Positions 42,995-51,598 of a stretch of 64,000 bases of DNA are shown here, piece after piece. Position 1 is the stretch's first letter. The number at the start of each line of letters is the position of its first letter. The position numbers and the translations under genes were made by a program. The notes below the pieces were generated by a model. That model had not been told where the DNA came from, made no database searches, and saw nothing but the letters and a program-made list of their open reading frames with translations. Source of the stretch: Planctomycetia bacterium (GTDB lineage Bacteria > Planctomycetota > Phycisphaerae > UBA1845 > UTPLA1); assembly GCA_015075745.1 (NCBI GenBank), contig JABTTW010000002.1:758453-822452 (forward strand). The letters run 5' to 3'.

Positions 42995-43894
42995 ATGTCC
43001 ACGATTCATGAATTCAATCTTGATCACGTTCGCCGCCTCATTGCGCTCGCGCGGGAAGAAGACCTCGGGGCCCACGGCGACGTCACGACGCAGCTTCTAC
43101 CGCCGCATACGGCCGCAGCGACGGGGGCATGGCACCTGACCTCGCGGACGACGGGACGATTCTGCGGAAGCGAGCTTCTCCCGATACTTCTGGAAGAACT
43201 TGCTCCGGAGGTGCACCTCGACTGGTGCCGGGCGGCGAGCCTGCAGGAAGACCTGGAGCCGGGTCAGCCTGTCGCGCGGCTGAGCGGACATGTCGGGCAG
43301 ATGCTCGCGGCCGAGCGGACGATCCTGAACTTTCTGCAGCACCTCTCCGGGATCGCCACGCTGACGGCAAGGTTCGTCTCGGCCGTGGCAGGCACGCGTG
43401 CGAAGATATTCGACACACGTAAGACCATGCCGGGGATGCGGTCGCTGGAGAAGTATGCCGTTCGTTGCGGCGGCGGGCACAATCACCGCACCGGGTTGTA
43501 TGACGCCGTGCTGCTGAAGGACAACCACCTTGCGGGAGTCCCGACCGAGCGACTCGCTCATACCGTCTTCGATATGCTCAATCGGCTGGCGTCGCTGCCG
43601 GTTCGACCGACTTTTGTGGAGGTGGAGTGCGACGGGCTGGACCAATTCGCCGAGTTGCTCAAGGTCGTCGGCATTGACGTAATCCTGCTTGATAACTTCA
43701 CGAATGAGGCACTGGGCACGGCCGTGCAACTACGTGACCGCGAAGGTTTGAAGGGAAAGCTAGAACTCGAGGCCAGCGGAGGGGCGACGCTTGAGTCCGT
43801 TCGCCGGATTGCCGAAACAGGCGTGGATCGTATTGCGGTCGGGGCGATCACACATTCCGCTCCGATTCTCGACCTGGGTCTGGATGCCGCATGA
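42995..43894 (+). CDS. nadC: Nicotinate-nucleotide pyrophosphorylase (carboxylating)
   Basis: This 299-residue quinolinate phosphoribosyltransferase shows the family signatures: EEDLGAHGDVTTQLL near 21-35, AERTILNFLQHLSGIAT near 106, FDTRKTMPGMRSLEKYAV near 138, CGGGHNHRTGLYDAVLLKDN after that, and EVECDGLDQF near 208. It makes nicotinate mononucleotide from quinolinate and PRPP in de novo NAD synthesis. Its stop codon overlaps the birA start (ATGA), so the two genes form an operon. Start ATG 42995. Confidence 0.96.
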   Translation: MSTIHEFNLDHVRRLIALAREEDLGAHGDVTTQLLPPHTAAATGAWHLTSRTTGRFCGSELLPILLEELAPEVHLDWCRAASLQEDLEPGQPVARLSGHVGQMLAAERTILNFLQHLSGIATLTARFVSAVAGTRAKIFDTRKTMPGMRSLEKYAVRCGGGHNHRTGLYDAVLLKDNHLAGVPTERLAHTVFDMLNRLASLPVRPTFVEVECDGLDQFAELLKVVGIDVILLDNFTNEALGTAVQLRDREGLKGKLELEASGGATLESVRRIAETGVDRIAVGAITHSAPILDLGLDAA

Positions 43895-44706
43895 GGCCGG
43901 ATAGTGACCCCCACGTGCTGTCCGCCGATGAGATTCGGCGCGGGCTCAACACGGTGCGGATCGGCCGGCATATCACCGTACTCGCCGAAACGGACAGCAC
44001 CAACACCTTCGCGCTCGACTTCGCCGATTCGCAAGGGGCCGGGCAGTGCGACGGCGCTGTCATTCTTGCTGAGTATCAGACGGCCGGGCGGGGGCGCCTC
44101 GGGCGCAAGTGGCTCTCGCCGCGCGGCGCGGGCCTGCACATGACTGTCTTGTTGACCATGCCCCGGACGAAATTCCTGCACGGCCGGCTGATGATGGCGA
44201 CGGCGATCGCCGTGCTGGAGGGCATTCTCGACTCGACGGACGTGGAGCCGACGATTCGATGGCCCAACGATCTGTACGTCGGCGAGCGCAAGCTGTGCGG
44301 CATCCTCGTCGAGACGCGGTCGCAGGCGAATGACACTCTTGTCGTTGCGGTCGGGATCGGCGTGAACTGTCTTCAGCACGAGTCACACTTCCCTCCGGAG
44401 CTGCGCGGCCGTGCGACGTCGCTGGAAATGGAGTCGCGCCAGCCCATTGATCGCGCTGCGGTGGTCCGTTCGATCCTGATTCGACTCGATTCATTGCTGG
44501 CACGTCCTGAATCCGTTGATGACAGCCATCTCGCCAGGAGGTGGCTGGAGTGGACTTCCGACCTGAACGCCCGAGTGACGCTGCTTCAGGATGGGCGTCG
44601 TTTTACGGGCCGGATCGTGGAGATCCATCCGGTGAGCGGACTCATTCTGCAAGAGGACAACGGCGTTTGCCGTCATTTTGAACCGGCGACCACGAGCCGG
44701 GAGTGA
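43891..44706 (+). CDS. birA: Biotin-[acetyl-CoA-carboxylase] ligase
   Basis: This 271-residue protein has the biotinyl-AMP binding motif GRGRLGRKWLSPRGAGLH near 65, RWPNDLYVGERKLCGILVE near 125, and a C-terminal SH3-like domain (GRRFTGRIVEIHPVSGLIL). There is no N-terminal helix-turn-helix, so it is a class I, non-repressor ligase that attaches biotin to carboxylases. It overlaps nadC by 4 nt. Confidence 0.93.
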   Translation: MRPDSDPHVLSADEIRRGLNTVRIGRHITVLAETDSTNTFALDFADSQGAGQCDGAVILAEYQTAGRGRLGRKWLSPRGAGLHMTVLLTMPRTKFLHGRLMMATAIAVLEGILDSTDVEPTIRWPNDLYVGERKLCGILVETRSQANDTLVVAVGIGVNCLQHESHFPPELRGRATSLEMESRQPIDRAAVVRSILIRLDSLLARPESVDDSHLARRWLEWTSDLNARVTLLQDGRRFTGRIVEIHPVSGLILQEDNGVCRHFEPATTSRE

Positions 44707-44745
44707 GTGAATTATCAAACATGCATTCCCAAGGACACTCCCGTC

Positions 44746-45123
44746 TTAGTATCTCGCGATCCTGGGGTCGATCTCAACCGACCATGCGTCGATACCGCCG
44801 GCCATGCTTTTGGATTGCATCAGGCCGCCCTGGCGCAGAATGGCTGCGGCGTTGAGGCTTCGCCCGCCATGGTGGCAGAGGGTGACGATCTGGCGGTTTC
44901 CGGCGAGTTCACGGATTTCATCGATTCGATTCGGCAGGTCGGGAAGCGGCAGGAGGTGCGCGCCGTCGATGCGGCCGATGGCGTGTTCCTCCGGCTGACG
45001 TACATCGAGCAGCAGGAGGTTCGCGCCAGAATCGAGCATCGCCTTCACATCTGAAACACTGACTTCCCAACTGGGGTTGATTCTGGTCACTTCTGGTTTG
45101 ACTCCTTCATCATGGTTCGGCAA
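44746..45123 (-). CDS. Rhodanese-domain protein
   Basis: This 125-residue single-domain rhodanese has LLLDVRQPEEHAIGRIDGA at about 37-55 and the active-site loop TLCHHGGRS with the nucleophilic Cys. GGIDAWSVEIDP near the C-terminus is also typical. It could transfer sulfane sulfur, for instance in thiouridine or cofactor synthesis, but the family is broad. It converges on birA, with a 39-nt gap. Confidence 0.9.
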   Translation of the reverse strand: MPNHDEGVKPEVTRINPSWEVSVSDVKAMLDSGANLLLLDVRQPEEHAIGRIDGAHLLPLPDLPNRIDEIRELAGNRQIVTLCHHGGRSLNAAAILRQGGLMQSKSMAGGIDAWSVEIDPRIARY

Positions 45124-45152
45124 TCACTTCTATTCCCTGTCAACTTTAGAGG

Positions 45153-45818
45153 CTAAGCGGCGCAGAGGCGAAGGACCTCGGTGACAAGCTTTCGAATGCC
45201 CTCGAAAACCTCCGCCGGGCCCTGTCCCAGCATATAGGCGGGGGTGGACACGATCTTGTATTTCTCGTCGGTGATCATTTCGGTGACGGGGCAATCGCGG
45301 TGCTGGGCGCCCATGGCGTTGATCGCGTCGGCGGTCTCCTTGTCAGTGCCAATGGTCAGTCGCGGGTGGAGGTCTTTCCTGCCGACGATTCGGGCGAGCA
45401 TGGCCGGGGCAATGCAGATCGCGCCGATCGGTTTTTTTTGCGCGAGGAACTCTCCCGTGAGTCGCTCCACGTCGGGGTTGACGTTGCAATTTGCGCCGTC
45501 GGTGGCGAAGCTGCACAGGTTCTTGGCGGCGCCGAAGCCGCCGGGGAAGATGAGGGCGTCCATCTCGGCGGCGCGGATCTTTTTAACGTCGACGATATCG
45601 CCGCGGGCGATGCGGGCGGATTCGACGAGGACGTTTCGCGTGCCGGCGGCGGGCTCCTGCCTGAGGTGGTCGACGACGCCGGCCTGGTTGATATCCGGTG
45701 CGCAGCACACGGCCTTCGCGCCGGCCTGATCGATGGCGAGCAGGGTGAGCACGGATTCTTGAATTTCAGCGCCGTCGAGAAACCCGCAGCCGCTGAGGCA
45801 AACCGCTATTTTTTTCAT
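45153..45818 (-). CDS. elbB: ElbB-like DJ-1/PfpI glyoxalase
   Basis: This 221-residue DJ-1/PfpI-superfamily protein starts KKIAVCLSGCGFLDGAEIQE and has FPGGFGAAKNLCSFA, then KKPIGAICIAPAMLARI with the nucleophile Cys, as in ElbB (isoprenoid biosynthesis protein with amidotransferase-like domain). ElbB shows glyoxalase activity; its cell role is unclear. Start ATG 45818 has GGAG upstream; the frame extends upstream into repeat DNA. Repeat copy C lies 136 nt upstream. Confidence 0.9.
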   Translation of the reverse strand: MKKIAVCLSGCGFLDGAEIQESVLTLLAIDQAGAKAVCCAPDINQAGVVDHLRQEPAAGTRNVLVESARIARGDIVDVKKIRAAEMDALIFPGGFGAAKNLCSFATDGANCNVNPDVERLTGEFLAQKKPIGAICIAPAMLARIVGRKDLHPRLTIGTDKETADAINAMGAQHRDCPVTEMITDEKYKIVSTPAYMLGQGPAEVFEGIRKLVTEVLRLCAA

Positions 45819-45953
45819 GGCAATATCTCCTCGAAAAATCGAAATCGGCCTGTTCGTGCACTGAACTTGTGCCCTTGATTGTAGCGTCGATACGGTGAGC
45901 GATGAATGCACCGGCGAGAGACGCGTCTGGGGCCTGTCTGCGCTGGTCATCGC

Positions 45954-46077
45954 AAGGTGACATAAGGTGACACAAGCCTCGCGGGGATTGTGCCAACACT
46001 TGTGGCGGTCGTGGGTTGGGGCGCTTCGAGTTTTTGGGTGGAAACGTCAAAAAATCGAAACGTCGAAACGTCGAAAT
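45954..46077 (-). repeat. Dispersed composite repeat, copy C (partial)
   Basis: On the minus strand this partial copy runs from tandem CGACGTTT units through CCACCCAAAAACTCGAAGCG and CACAAGTGTTGGCACAAT to CACCTTATGTCACCTT. It lacks the palindrome and tandem-CGACGAGC parts. It is closest to copy A. It lies upstream of elbB in the same orientation. Confidence 0.8.
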
Positions 46078-46268
46078 ATTGAGCAGTTGGATCGCGCGGG
46101 GGCATTCGAGCGTACTCCGGTGTGATGCGTCCGGCAGGGGCGCCGGACGCTACGGGGGGTGATGAAATTGAAGGTGACAATAGGCGAAAAAAGGGGCCGA
46201 GGGATCGAGGGGCCAAGGTGTCGAGGGTGAAGACAAAAACGTTGATCGCGCGCAAGAGCTGCAAAATC

Positions 46269-46642
46269 GAAGGTGACATATAGTGACACACGCGATTTTT
46301 TTCGCTTGCAACTCTTGTGGCGGGCATGGGTTGGGGTGGTTCGGCCTTTGGGTGATTTTTGGGTGGAAACGTCGAAAAATCGAAACGTCGAAACGTCGAA
46401 ATCTGGGAGGCCTGTGGCGTTGGGTTGGGGTTGTCGGGACGGTGACATCGCAATGAGTATTCTTGCTCGGCGCTCGCGCGGAATTGGGGGCCGCTGGTGG
46501 ATTTTGCTCGGCGCTCGCGCGGAAATGGGGGCCGCTGGTGGATATTGAACCGCCCGGACTGAAGTCCGGGGCTCGTCGGAAGGGCGGAGTTCGTCGGAAC
46601 GCCGGAGCTCGTCGGGAGCCCGAGGCTCGTCGGAAGGCCGGG
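46269..46642 (-). repeat. Dispersed composite repeat, copy B
   Basis: This full-length copy lies on the minus strand, with the same block order as copy A. The palindrome is at 46553-46570. The block holding the CCAGCGGCCCCCATTTC sequence is duplicated (see 46463-46544). It lies between elbB and the glycosyltransferase gene, ending 33 nt before that gene's start. Confidence 0.85.
46463..46544. repeat. Two tandem 41-bp units inside repeat copy B
   Basis: Two units, TTGCTCGGCGCTCGCGCGGA followed by a GGGGGCCGCTGGTGGA end, stand head to tail with one or two differences. Copy A has only one such unit, so the duplication arose after copying. Confidence 0.8.
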
Positions 46643-46675
46643 CATGACGCGGCGAATTCGTTACAATCTCCGCCC

Positions 46676-47464
46676 ATGCCGAAGACGAGCGTTTCCATTG
46701 TCGTCCCCACATACAAAGAAGCGCTGAACATCCCGATTCTTGTTCCACGGCTCTTTGCCGCGCTGGGGGCCGCGGGGTACGAGGCGGAGTTGATCCTGGT
46801 CGATGACAACAGCCAGGATGGGACCGATGCGGTGGTGAAGGAGCTTGCGGGTAAGCACCCCGTGAGGCTGATTGTGCGGACGAACGAGCGGGGGCTCTCA
46901 TCCGCTGTTGTTCGTGGATTCGATGAGGCCAGCAGCGAGATTCTCTTGTGCATGGACGCCGATCTGTCGCACCCGCCGGAGTCTGCGCCGGACGTGATCG
47001 CGCCGATCGCCGGCGGGCAGGCGGACTTCTGCATCGGTTCGCGATATGTGGAGGGCGGGAAGACCAAGGAGGACTGGGGTTTCTTTCGGCAGTTGAACTC
47101 GAAAGTGGCGACTCTGCTGGCGAGGCCGCTGACGACGGCGAAGGACCCGATGGCGGGCTTCTTCTGCATCAGCCGTGAGACGTACCGTCGGGCGAAGTCC
47201 GCGGGGCTGAATCCGATCGGCTACAAGATCGCGTTGGAAATCATGATCAAGGCTCGGTGCGAGCGGGTCAGGGAGGTGCCGATCGACTTCTCCGATCGCC
47301 TGCACGGCAAGAGCAAGCTGACGCTTCGGCAGCAACTTGAGTATCTGCGGCATCTTTCCCGCCTGTATCGATTCAAGCGGCCGGTGGCCTCGGTCCTAAC
47401 CGTCGTCGGGGCCGTCGTGGTTCTTTTTGCGGGAATCGTCTGGGCTACGAGACTGTTCCGGTAA
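46676..47464 (+). CDS. Dolichol-phosphate mannosyltransferase-like GT2 enzyme
   Basis: This 262-residue family 2 glycosyltransferase has VSIVVPTYKEALNIPIL near 6-22, LILVDDNSQDGT near 40, CMDADLSHPPE near 88 (DxD motif) and GSRYVEGG near 118. Near the C-terminus one membrane segment (VASVLTVVGAVVVLFAGIVW) anchors it. Such enzymes transfer mannose or another sugar from a nucleotide donor to polyprenyl phosphate for glycan or glycoprotein synthesis. ATG 46676 is the first sensible start; the open frame upstream is repeat DNA. Confidence 0.9.
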   Translation: MPKTSVSIVVPTYKEALNIPILVPRLFAALGAAGYEAELILVDDNSQDGTDAVVKELAGKHPVRLIVRTNERGLSSAVVRGFDEASSEILLCMDADLSHPPESAPDVIAPIAGGQADFCIGSRYVEGGKTKEDWGFFRQLNSKVATLLARPLTTAKDPMAGFFCISRETYRRAKSAGLNPIGYKIALEIMIKARCERVREVPIDFSDRLHGKSKLTLRQQLEYLRHLSRLYRFKRPVASVLTVVGAVVVLFAGIVWATRLFR

Positions 47465-47515
47465 TGCTCCAAACGCCGATACCCTGTTATGAGCACGGTT
47501 GAAGGAGGCCCAGAC

Positions 47516-47617
47516 ATGTTACGCTTGAACGGCCTAACTCGTTATTTAAAAGGCATTTACGGTGTTTATTCGCCTCCGGGCGTGAAGGTGGAGCCGGGTA
47601 AGTCTTTTTGTCCTTGA
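47516..47617 (+). CDS. Small ORF, 33 residues, strong ribosome binding site
   Basis: The ORF MLRLNGLTRYLKGIYGVYSP and 13 more residues starts 7 nt after GGAGG, an ideal ribosome binding site. It ends 30 nt before a strong terminator-like hairpin. It lies 51 nt after the glycosyltransferase gene. Composition is basic with Tyr and Gly. No homologue is recognised. It may be a real small protein or the leader of a structured RNA. Confidence 0.4.
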   Translation: MLRLNGLTRYLKGIYGVYSPPGVKVEPGKSFCP

Positions 47618-47647
47618 AAGCCCCCCTTCGCCCGATATTCTAGACCT

Positions 47648-47711
47648 GCCCAGGGCTTCGGCGCCCCGCGTGTTTCCCCCCAGCACGCAACCGAACCCTG
47701 GGCTTTTTTTT
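47648..47711 (+). terminator. Long-stem rho-independent terminator or small structured RNA
   Basis: The outer arms GCCCAGGG (47648-47655) and CCCTGGGC (47696-47703) are followed by eight T. Inside is a second hairpin, GCGTG (47668-47672) with CACGC (47684-47688). The long insert makes it larger than a standard terminator and could be the 3' domain of a small RNA. It would end transcription after the GT2 gene and small ORF. Confidence 0.65.
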
Positions 47712-47869
47712 GTCCCGGGATAAACCGTGGTTGTGGGCTATGACACGGCGGCGATTGGGGCCGTGCAATCAGCACTGGCGGCACAAATGTTAAAACTTCA
47801 TTCTCTTCGCGCTTCGGCCGGCACGGACGAGACTGGCACGGGCAGAACGCCTGACCTATTCTTTAATTC

Positions 47870-48928
47870 ATGACAATATCGACGGTCCCCAGCACCATAC
47901 CGAACGGCCGAGCGGACGAATCAAGGCCCGATCGCACACCGTCTGCAGAATTCTTAAAGCGATTCAGAGCGATCAAGAGGCCGCTGATCGTGGGGCATGT
48001 CACGCCGGATGCCGACTGCATCGGATCGATGTTCGGCCTGGCGATGGCACTTCGACAACAGGGCATCGACGCGCATGTCGGATTGCCGACGGGCTGCGTA
48101 TCAGGCAAGATCACGTTTATGCTGGAACTTGCGGCATCGGTCCCGCAAGTCGGGGCCTGGCAGCCAGACGGGCCATTCGATGCACTGATCGTGGTGGATA
48201 CGGCGTCCGAGAAGCGGATCAACATCCAGCCGCAACCCGCGATGACCGACGGCCCGGCGACATTCAACATCGATCATCACATTACCAATATCGATTTTGC
48301 GCAGAGCAACTGGGTCGATCCGCATTCCAGCAGCGCCAGTGAGATGATCGCGATATTGCTGCGATCGCTGGACATTCAGCCCTCCGCGCAGACGGCCTCG
48401 CTTCTGTATGCCGGGATTTATGGGGACACCGGTGGATTCTCATTTCCGGCGACCAGCGCGGACTCGCTGCACATCGCCGCGGAGCTGGTCCGGGCCGGGG
48501 CCGACGTGGCCCACATCGGCGAGCAACTTTGCCGGTCGCAGAATCGCAGCGACTTCGAGCTATTGCGGCGCGTGTACGACCACACAACGGTGGTCGCGGA
48601 CGGGCGCATCGCCTACAGCTACCTTTCCTACAAGGACATCACCGAGGCGGGGTGCAAGGCGGATGACATCGACGACCAGGTCTCGATTCCGCGGGCCCTG
48701 CGCGGGGTGCGTCTGGCGATGCTCTTTTCAGAGGGTGAGCCGGGGGTGATCCGCATCAACCTGCGCGGCGAGGGCAAGGTGACGGTGGTGGAACTGGCCC
48801 AGCGATTCGGCGGCGGCGGCCACGCCCAATCGGCGGGCGTGCGAATGAAGAACAAGCCGATGCCAGCCGTGATCGATGAAATGGTGAAGGCGGCCACTGA
48901 GCATTTGGCTTCGTTCGGCCTGATCTAG
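47870..48928 (+). CDS. DHH-family phosphoesterase (NrnA-like)
   Basis: This 352-residue protein has the DHH motif set: VGHVTPDADCIGSMFGLA near residue 42, VVDTA, NIDHHITN near 136 and YAGIYGDTGGF near 178. The C-terminal DHHA1 domain ends in RFGGGGHAQSAG. NrnA-type enzymes degrade very short oligoribonucleotides and dephosphorylate pAp. The first motif has His-Val-Thr-Pro-Asp-Ala-Asp, with metal-binding Asp in place. Start ATG 47870; no strong ribosome binding site. Confidence 0.92.
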   Translation: MTISTVPSTIPNGRADESRPDRTPSAEFLKRFRAIKRPLIVGHVTPDADCIGSMFGLAMALRQQGIDAHVGLPTGCVSGKITFMLELAASVPQVGAWQPDGPFDALIVVDTASEKRINIQPQPAMTDGPATFNIDHHITNIDFAQSNWVDPHSSSASEMIAILLRSLDIQPSAQTASLLYAGIYGDTGGFSFPATSADSLHIAAELVRAGADVAHIGEQLCRSQNRSDFELLRRVYDHTTVVADGRIAYSYLSYKDITEAGCKADDIDDQVSIPRALRGVRLAMLFSEGEPGVIRINLRGEGKVTVVELAQRFGGGGHAQSAGVRMKNKPMPAVIDEMVKAATEHLASFGLI

Positions 48929-48949
48929 GCGCCGCGCGGCGGGGGACGA

Positions 48950-49762
48950 TCAATACTTGAAATGGCGGATCGGCTCGCCCTGGCGATCGATGTGCGTCAT
49001 GGCCTCGATGCCGATCTGAAGGTGCAGCTCGCTCCACTCCTTGGTTACGTGAACGTCACTTTCTTCCGTCTTCACGCCATCGGGGGTAATCGGTACATCG
49101 GAAACGAGCAGAAGGGCGCCCCGGGAGATTTCATTCTTGTGGCCGACGATGAAGATCGTGGCGGTTTCCATGTCGATGGCGATGGCGGTGACGAGTTGGA
49201 GGCGATTCTGGAATTCTTCATCATGCTCCCAGACGCGGCGATTGGTGGTGTAGATGACGCCGGTTCGGTAATCCAAGCCGTGCTGAAGGATCTTCTCGGA
49301 GACGAACTTGTGGAGCTTAAAGGAGGGCAGGGCCGGGACTTCAGGTGGGAAATAGTCGTCGGATGTGCCTTCGCCCCGAATCGCCCCGATCGGAAGGATA
49401 AAGTGGCCGATCTCGGTGGTGCGCTTCAGGCCGCCGCACTTGCCGAGAAAGAGGACGCCCTTGGGGGCGCGGGCCGTGAGCAGATCCATGATGATGGCGG
49501 CGTTCGGTGAGCCGATGCCGAAATTGACGATCGAGAGGCCGGCGGAATTTGTCGCGGCCTGCATCGGCCGCCCAAGACCGAAAACGTCGCACTTGAAGCG
49601 ATCGGCGAAGCGCCCCACATAGTGAGAGAAATTTGTGAGGAGGACATAGTCGCCGAAGCCGTCAATCGGCATGCCGGTATAGCGGGGTAGCCAGCTCTTA
49701 GCGATTTCGAGTTTCGTGGGCAAGGTGTCGTCGTCCAGGTCAGTAACCGTTCCGGTCATCAT
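48950..49762 (-). CDS. amn: AMP nucleosidase (short form)
   Basis: This 270-residue phosphorylase-fold protein has NFGIGSPNAAIIMDLL, GVLFLGKCGGLKRTTEIGHF, PIGAIRGEGTSDDYFPPEVP and AIDMETATIF, typical of AMP nucleosidase. It hydrolyses AMP to adenine and ribose 5-phosphate. E. coli Amn has an added N-terminal domain; this version lacks it, as is usual outside proteobacteria. Convergent with the DHH gene, gap 21 nt. The start may be ATG 49759, one codon in. Confidence 0.9.
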   Translation of the reverse strand: MMTGTVTDLDDDTLPTKLEIAKSWLPRYTGMPIDGFGDYVLLTNFSHYVGRFADRFKCDVFGLGRPMQAATNSAGLSIVNFGIGSPNAAIIMDLLTARAPKGVLFLGKCGGLKRTTEIGHFILPIGAIRGEGTSDDYFPPEVPALPSFKLHKFVSEKILQHGLDYRTGVIYTTNRRVWEHDEEFQNRLQLVTAIAIDMETATIFIVGHKNEISRGALLLVSDVPITPDGVKTEESDVHVTKEWSELHLQIGIEAMTHIDRQGEPIRHFKY

Positions 49763-49899
49763 ACCATATGGCGTGTCGTTTGCCGAGAGGCCGAGGTGTC
49801 TTGGCGGCGCGACGGTCCATCAAGAAAGACAGCCCTCGCGCTACTTTTGGTAGACACGAGGGCCGCTCGAACACGCCTAGATTTAGAGACGTCCAGCTA

Positions 49900-50682
49900 T
49901 TAGAGGACTCGACAATTCCGGCGACTTCTCCGCAGGCCGGCGAGACCGGCAAGGACCAGCAAGCCGATGGTGCCCGGCTCGGGGACCGGCGTGAGGGTCA
50001 TTGGCTGGAAGGAATCCTGGGCGAGGATTTCGGTGCGGAGTTCGCGGGTTTCGTCGCCGAGGACGTTGCCGAAATAGGTAACGCCTTCAGCTGATGGTTC
50101 GAGTAGGGAGTGGATCAGTTCGAAATCGCCGTCCACCATCTCGGTGAGGAGGCTTTGGAACATGACCATCGACTGCAAGGGATCGGCGCCGGGGATGGTG
50201 TTGAAGACGCGATTCATGCCGTCGATGCTCACGAGGACCGCGCCATCACCGGCAGCGTGGCCACCGGTGAATGACAGAGTCGCCCCGCCGTTGTCGCCGC
50301 GCACGGTCCCGACGCGGGCGCCGTCCTGAAAGGCGGTTCCGCCGAGGGTCCACCACCAACTGTTGAGCTTTATCTTGTTGGAGCCGGAGGTGAGTCTGAC
50401 GGTGGCGGTTCCGTTTGCTGCCACGTTGGCGCCGTAGAGGTTGTGGTTCGTGCCGCCGTCGACTCCGCGCTCGTTTTGGAACGGCGTTGTCTGAGCGAAG
50501 TCCACGGTACTTCCATTGGCAAGGTTGAGGTGGAGATCGTCCACATTCTGGCCGGTGTTGTTGACGAAATTGATCGTCCGCGTGGCTCCGAGGGCCTGCG
50601 TCGCGGCGGTCACGACGAGGAGGACGGAGAGCGCGGCGAGGCGGGAACTGTTCGCCCTTTTGTTGTTGATTGAGAGATTCAT
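49900..50682 (-). CDS. PEP-CTERM secreted protein
   Basis: This 260-residue protein has a signal peptide (about 1-33, LAALSVLLVVTAATQALGA) and a C-terminal sorting signal: PEPG, then hydrophobic TIGLLVLAGLAGL, then RRSRR. The middle is rich in Asn/Gly/Thr and probably a beta-sandwich with no recognised activity. PEP-CTERM proteins are processed by an exosortase and end up in the envelope or matrix. No exosortase is in the window. The gene is on the minus strand between amn and the sigma factor. Confidence 0.85.
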   Translation of the reverse strand: MNLSINNKRANSSRLAALSVLLVVTAATQALGATRTINFVNNTGQNVDDLHLNLANGSTVDFAQTTPFQNERGVDGGTNHNLYGANVAANGTATVRLTSGSNKIKLNSWWWTLGGTAFQDGARVGTVRGDNGGATLSFTGGHAAGDGAVLVSIDGMNRVFNTIPGADPLQSMVMFQSLLTEMVDGDFELIHSLLEPSAEGVTYFGNVLGDETRELRTEILAQDSFQPMTLTPVPEPGTIGLLVLAGLAGLRRSRRNCRVL

Positions 50683-50860
50683 GACTCACTCCTTTCGACT
50701 TGCCGCTGTGCGACATTTTTTTTGCGGCGATCGAATCGACACCGCATAGCTGTGAACCGCCTGAGAACCCAGATAACAATCCGGCAGACGCGTTCGTTTA
50801 TCTAAGAGGGGGAGCGTCAGAATTGCGGAAAATCGGCGCGAAAACTGCGATGCGTTGCGT

Positions 50861-51523
50861 CTAAGCCCCGGGACATTCGTCGCTGTTGAAGAAACGCGAT
50901 GCGCTGCGCAGGCACTCTGCGAGGCGCTCGACCGCGCGCGAGGCCATGCGTCGAACGGCGTCCTCTGAGCGGCCCATGTCTGCGGCGATGTTGGAGAGCG
51001 GCTCTTCGTCGAGATGGAAGCGCTGCACGACGCTGCGCCAGTCGTCGGGGAGTTTGGCCATGCAGGCCATCAGTGCGCTGACGGCGTCCTGGCGGCGGAC
51101 GACTTTGCTGGGCGTCAGGGAGTCTTTGAGTTGATTGGCGAGGAACGATTCGTGGCGCGATGCATGGAGGCCGCCGGAGCCGACCTCGCGGGAGACATCG
51201 CGTTTCTTGCGCCGGAGGGCGCGTACGCGATCGATGAAGCGGTGTTCGATGAGTCGTGTCGCCCAGCGATAGAACGAATCTTCGTGTTCGTACTTGAAGG
51301 AGCTGATGCCGCGGAAGACGTCGACGTAGGCCTCCTGGAGAATGTCCTCGGGGTCGATGGTGCCCTGCCAGTCGGGCCCGATCTTGCGGCGGGTGAAGCC
51401 GAAGAGTCTACCGCGATGCGCCCAGAGGAGTTCTTCGATGGCGGCGGAATCACCCTTTGCGGCGAGGCGGCACAACTCCGCCAAGTTGGTCGGTTCACTC
51501 GGCGGCGTTTCATCGGGGTGCAT
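50861..51523 (-). CDS. ECF sigma factor
   Basis: This 220-residue protein has sigma region 2 (ILQEAYVDVFRGISSFKYE, then FYRWATRLIEHRFIDRVRAL) at about 65-115 and region 4 helix-turn-helix (EEPLSNIAADMGRSEDAVRR) near 180. It resembles the planctomycete ECF type found next to Ser/Thr kinases. It diverges from the kinase gene, with a 75-nt gap holding both promoters. No anti-sigma factor is seen; the kinase may take that role. Confidence 0.9.
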   Translation of the reverse strand: MHPDETPPSEPTNLAELCRLAAKGDSAAIEELLWAHRGRLFGFTRRKIGPDWQGTIDPEDILQEAYVDVFRGISSFKYEHEDSFYRWATRLIEHRFIDRVRALRRKKRDVSREVGSGGLHASRHESFLANQLKDSLTPSKVVRRQDAVSALMACMAKLPDDWRSVVQRFHLDEEPLSNIAADMGRSEDAVRRMASRAVERLAECLRSASRFFNSDECPGA

Positions 51524-51598
51524 GAGGAGTTATGATATCCCTAGCAGCGGGCCGTGAACAATTCCATCCGCGGCGGATGACCTATCGCGATTTGGCCC

